Below are positions 45,395 through 46,899 of a stretch of 46,899 bases of DNA, piece after piece. Made by a program: the position numbers and the translations under genes. Within the stretch, counting starts at the first letter, position 1; the number at the start of each line of letters is the position of its first letter. This DNA comes from a virus, in the IMG/VR virus record IMGVR_UViG_3300020578_000135, positions 1 through 46,899 of that record; one strand, given 5' to 3'. The notes below the pieces were generated by a model. The model had not been told where the DNA came from, did no database searches, and saw only the letters and a program-made list of their open reading frames with translations.

Positions 45395-46899
45395 TCAGAT
45401 AACCTCCATGTAGAACCTTACCAAAGTATCTCTTGCCGAGACGGTTGCGGTTGAACCTTCTCCTGCGGTATGCGTAACCGTTATTCCATCCCCAGCCGAA
45501 ACATCTGCCATGTAATTTCCAACCGTGTCAGTTGCAAGGTTGATGGGGTCGTTGACCCACGCGGTGCCGTTCCACTTGAGGAAATCGCCAGAAGCCGCAG
45601 CCGTGATGGTGACATCGCCGACGTCATCAAGCGTGTTGATTGTCGGGATTGAGGCATTAACCCACGCGGAGCCGTTCCACTTCAGGAACTCGCCGTTGGC
45701 AGCGCTGGTAATTGTGACATCACCAATATCGTTGAGCGTTGCTGGTGTCAGCGATGCGGCGTACGTTTCGGTTGCTATGTTGTCGTAGGTTGTTCCGTCC
45801 GTGGTTATTTCCCACTTGTCGTTGGTTTCGTTCCAGCGAAGAGCGACATTTGTGGATGAACCGCGCTCGATTTCGATTCCCGCGTTCTCCGATGGGGCGC
45901 CAGAGGCATTGCTGTTGAAAACGATGATGTTGTCCGCCAACTCAATCGTCTCTGTATTGACGGTGGTCGTGGTCCCCGAGACGGTCAGGTTGCCCGTGAC
46001 CGTCAGGTTGTCGTCGACGGTGACGGTTCCGCCAGCCGAGTCAATCGTGAGGTTGCCTGAAGATGTGTCAATCTCGCCAGCGGCGGTGAGACCGACCTGG
46101 ACGTTCCTGATGCTGAACGAACCGTCTGGCTTTACGAACGAATTTATCGTGTAGTCATGGGACTGCCAGGTTTGTATCTTGTTGCCAGAGGCGGCATACT
46201 CGTTGGCGGTAACCATGAGTCCTCTTTGGGTTGCGCCATTCGTGCCATAAATTTCAACGGTGCCGCCACCGCCATCGCCCGTGAAGCCAGAGATTCGACC
46301 CCCGCCAGTCAGCGAGAAATTGCCGTATTGACTTACCGTCAATCCAGAATTCATATGATTACGCACAAGGAGAAGACTTGGTCCGTTGCCGTCGGCGAAG
46401 GAGGCTTCTGATGCCCTGACGGTCAAGAATGCTTCTTGTTGCCCATTCACGTTTGGAATTGACGTTGCGGTTGTACCAGTGATTCGTATTTGGTTGCTCG
46501 TGTTGATGTTGCCATTGACGGTCAAGACGTCATCGACGGTCACCGTGCCGCCAGCCGAGTCAATCGTCAGGTTGCCCGACGTGGTGTCTATTTCCCCAGC
46601 GGCAGTGATTCCGACCTGGACGGCATCGAGCGTCGCGCCAGCGAACGTCGGGTTGGCATTCGTGGCGACAGATTGACCGATTGCGATGGTTGGCGTTGCC
46701 GTTTCTCCAGAGTTGTCAGTGAGCGTTACACCCGTACCAGCAACGAGGCTCGCTACGTAGTCACCAGTCGTGTCGGTGCCCAGCGCCACCGAGTTGGGCT
46801 GAATGGTCGCGGCAATTGATGCATTTGCACTCCCATTGAACGAAGCCGAGCCAGTTACGTCGCCCGTCAACTCAATTGTTCGCGAGGTGGCGAGCGTTG
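45395..46899 (-). CDS. tail-fibre protein, partial (5' end beyond window)
   Basis: The minus-strand frame is open to the right edge; the start is outside. Visible are two copies each of an AAGEIDTTSGNLTIDSAGG block and a GDVTITSAANGEFLKWNGSA block, arrays typical of long phage tail fibres and side fibres. NASIAATIQPNSVALGTDT near the edge is the usual fibre start region. About 500 residues are visible. Confidence 0.75.
   Translation of the reverse strand, partial: TLATSRTIELTGDVTGSASFNGSANASIAATIQPNSVALGTDTTGDYVASLVAGTGVTLTDNSGETATPTIAIGQSVATNANPTFAGATLDAVQVGITAAGEIDTTSGNLTIDSAGGTVTVDDVLTVNGNINTSNQIRITGTTATSIPNVNGQQEAFLTVRASEASFADGNGPSLLLVRNHMNSGLTVSQYGNFSLTGGGRISGFTGDGGGGTVEIYGTNGATQRGLMVTANEYAASGNKIQTWQSHDYTINSFVKPDGSFSIRNVQVGLTAAGEIDTSSGNLTIDSAGGTVTVDDNLTVTGNLTVSGTTTTVNTETIELADNIIVFNSNASGAPSENAGIEIERGSSTNVALRWNETNDKWEITTDGTTYDNIATETYAASLTPATLNDIGDVTITSAANGEFLKWNGSAWVNASIPTINTLDDVGDVTITAAASGDFLKWNGTAWVNDPINLATDTVGNYMADVSAGDGITVTHTAGEGSTATVSARDTLVRFYMEVI

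Overview
The window is a stretch of a tailed double-stranded DNA phage genome, cut at both ends. It carries a holin, a GH25 endolysin, several tail-fibre and adhesin proteins, four phage-type tRNA genes, an SSB, and dense runs of small genes that overlap by a few bases. The host is not proven. Several things point loosely to an aquatic actinobacterium: likely leaderless starts, a GC-rich GH25 lysozyme, and a huge lectin with poly-threonine linkers. The 2OG-Fe(II) oxygenases, flavin halogenase and small lipoprotein are of kinds often seen in aquatic phages.

Layout. Positions 1-23.3 kb are AT-rich, all on the plus strand, and hold early or accessory genes. At 4.6-9.4 kb sits a compact cassette: an E2-like protein fused to a zinc-finger tail, a JAB/JAMM isopeptidase, a ThiF/E1-like adenylating enzyme and a small ubiquitin-like protein. 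It resembles the plasmid PRTRC system (Prok-E2_D, PRTRC-A, ThiF and Prok_Ub families). A Ycf46-like AAA ATPase follows, behind a strong hairpin. Downstream (11.1-16.6 kb) are unknown genes plus two more proteins that look like divergent E2 paralogues. Then come a MerR-like regulator, SSB, an Fe-S uracil-DNA-glycosylase-like protein, tRNA-Arg and tRNA-Thr, a KTSC-domain protein, a proteasome-beta/HslV-like N-terminal-threonine hydrolase, many tiny membrane or zinc proteins and an SNase-type nuclease.

Positions 23.5-29.2 kb hold a frameshifted large gene with a possible ADP-ribosyltransferase-like segment. After it comes a minus-strand block: a frameshifted small gene, tRNA-Gly, two 2OG oxygenases, an FkbM-like methyltransferase and two unknown genes. 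Positions 29.3-30.7 kb are the lysis cassette (holin, lipoprotein, membrane protein, endolysin). From about 30 kb base composition becomes clearly more GC-rich. The rest encodes a 1158-residue secreted multi-lectin protein, tail fibres, a modification block (three 2OG oxygenases, a flavin-dependent tryptophan-halogenase-like enzyme, unknown proteins) and Gly/Pro/His-rich collagen-like tail proteins.

The most exciting reading is that this phage carries its own ubiquitin-like modification pathway (E1, up to three E2s, a deconjugating JAB and a ubiquitin-like modifier). An AAA ATPase and a proteasome-like peptidase elsewhere in the same region might work with it. The family calls for E1, JAB, AAA and beta subunit rest on visible motifs. 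The E2 calls and the link to proteolysis are inference.
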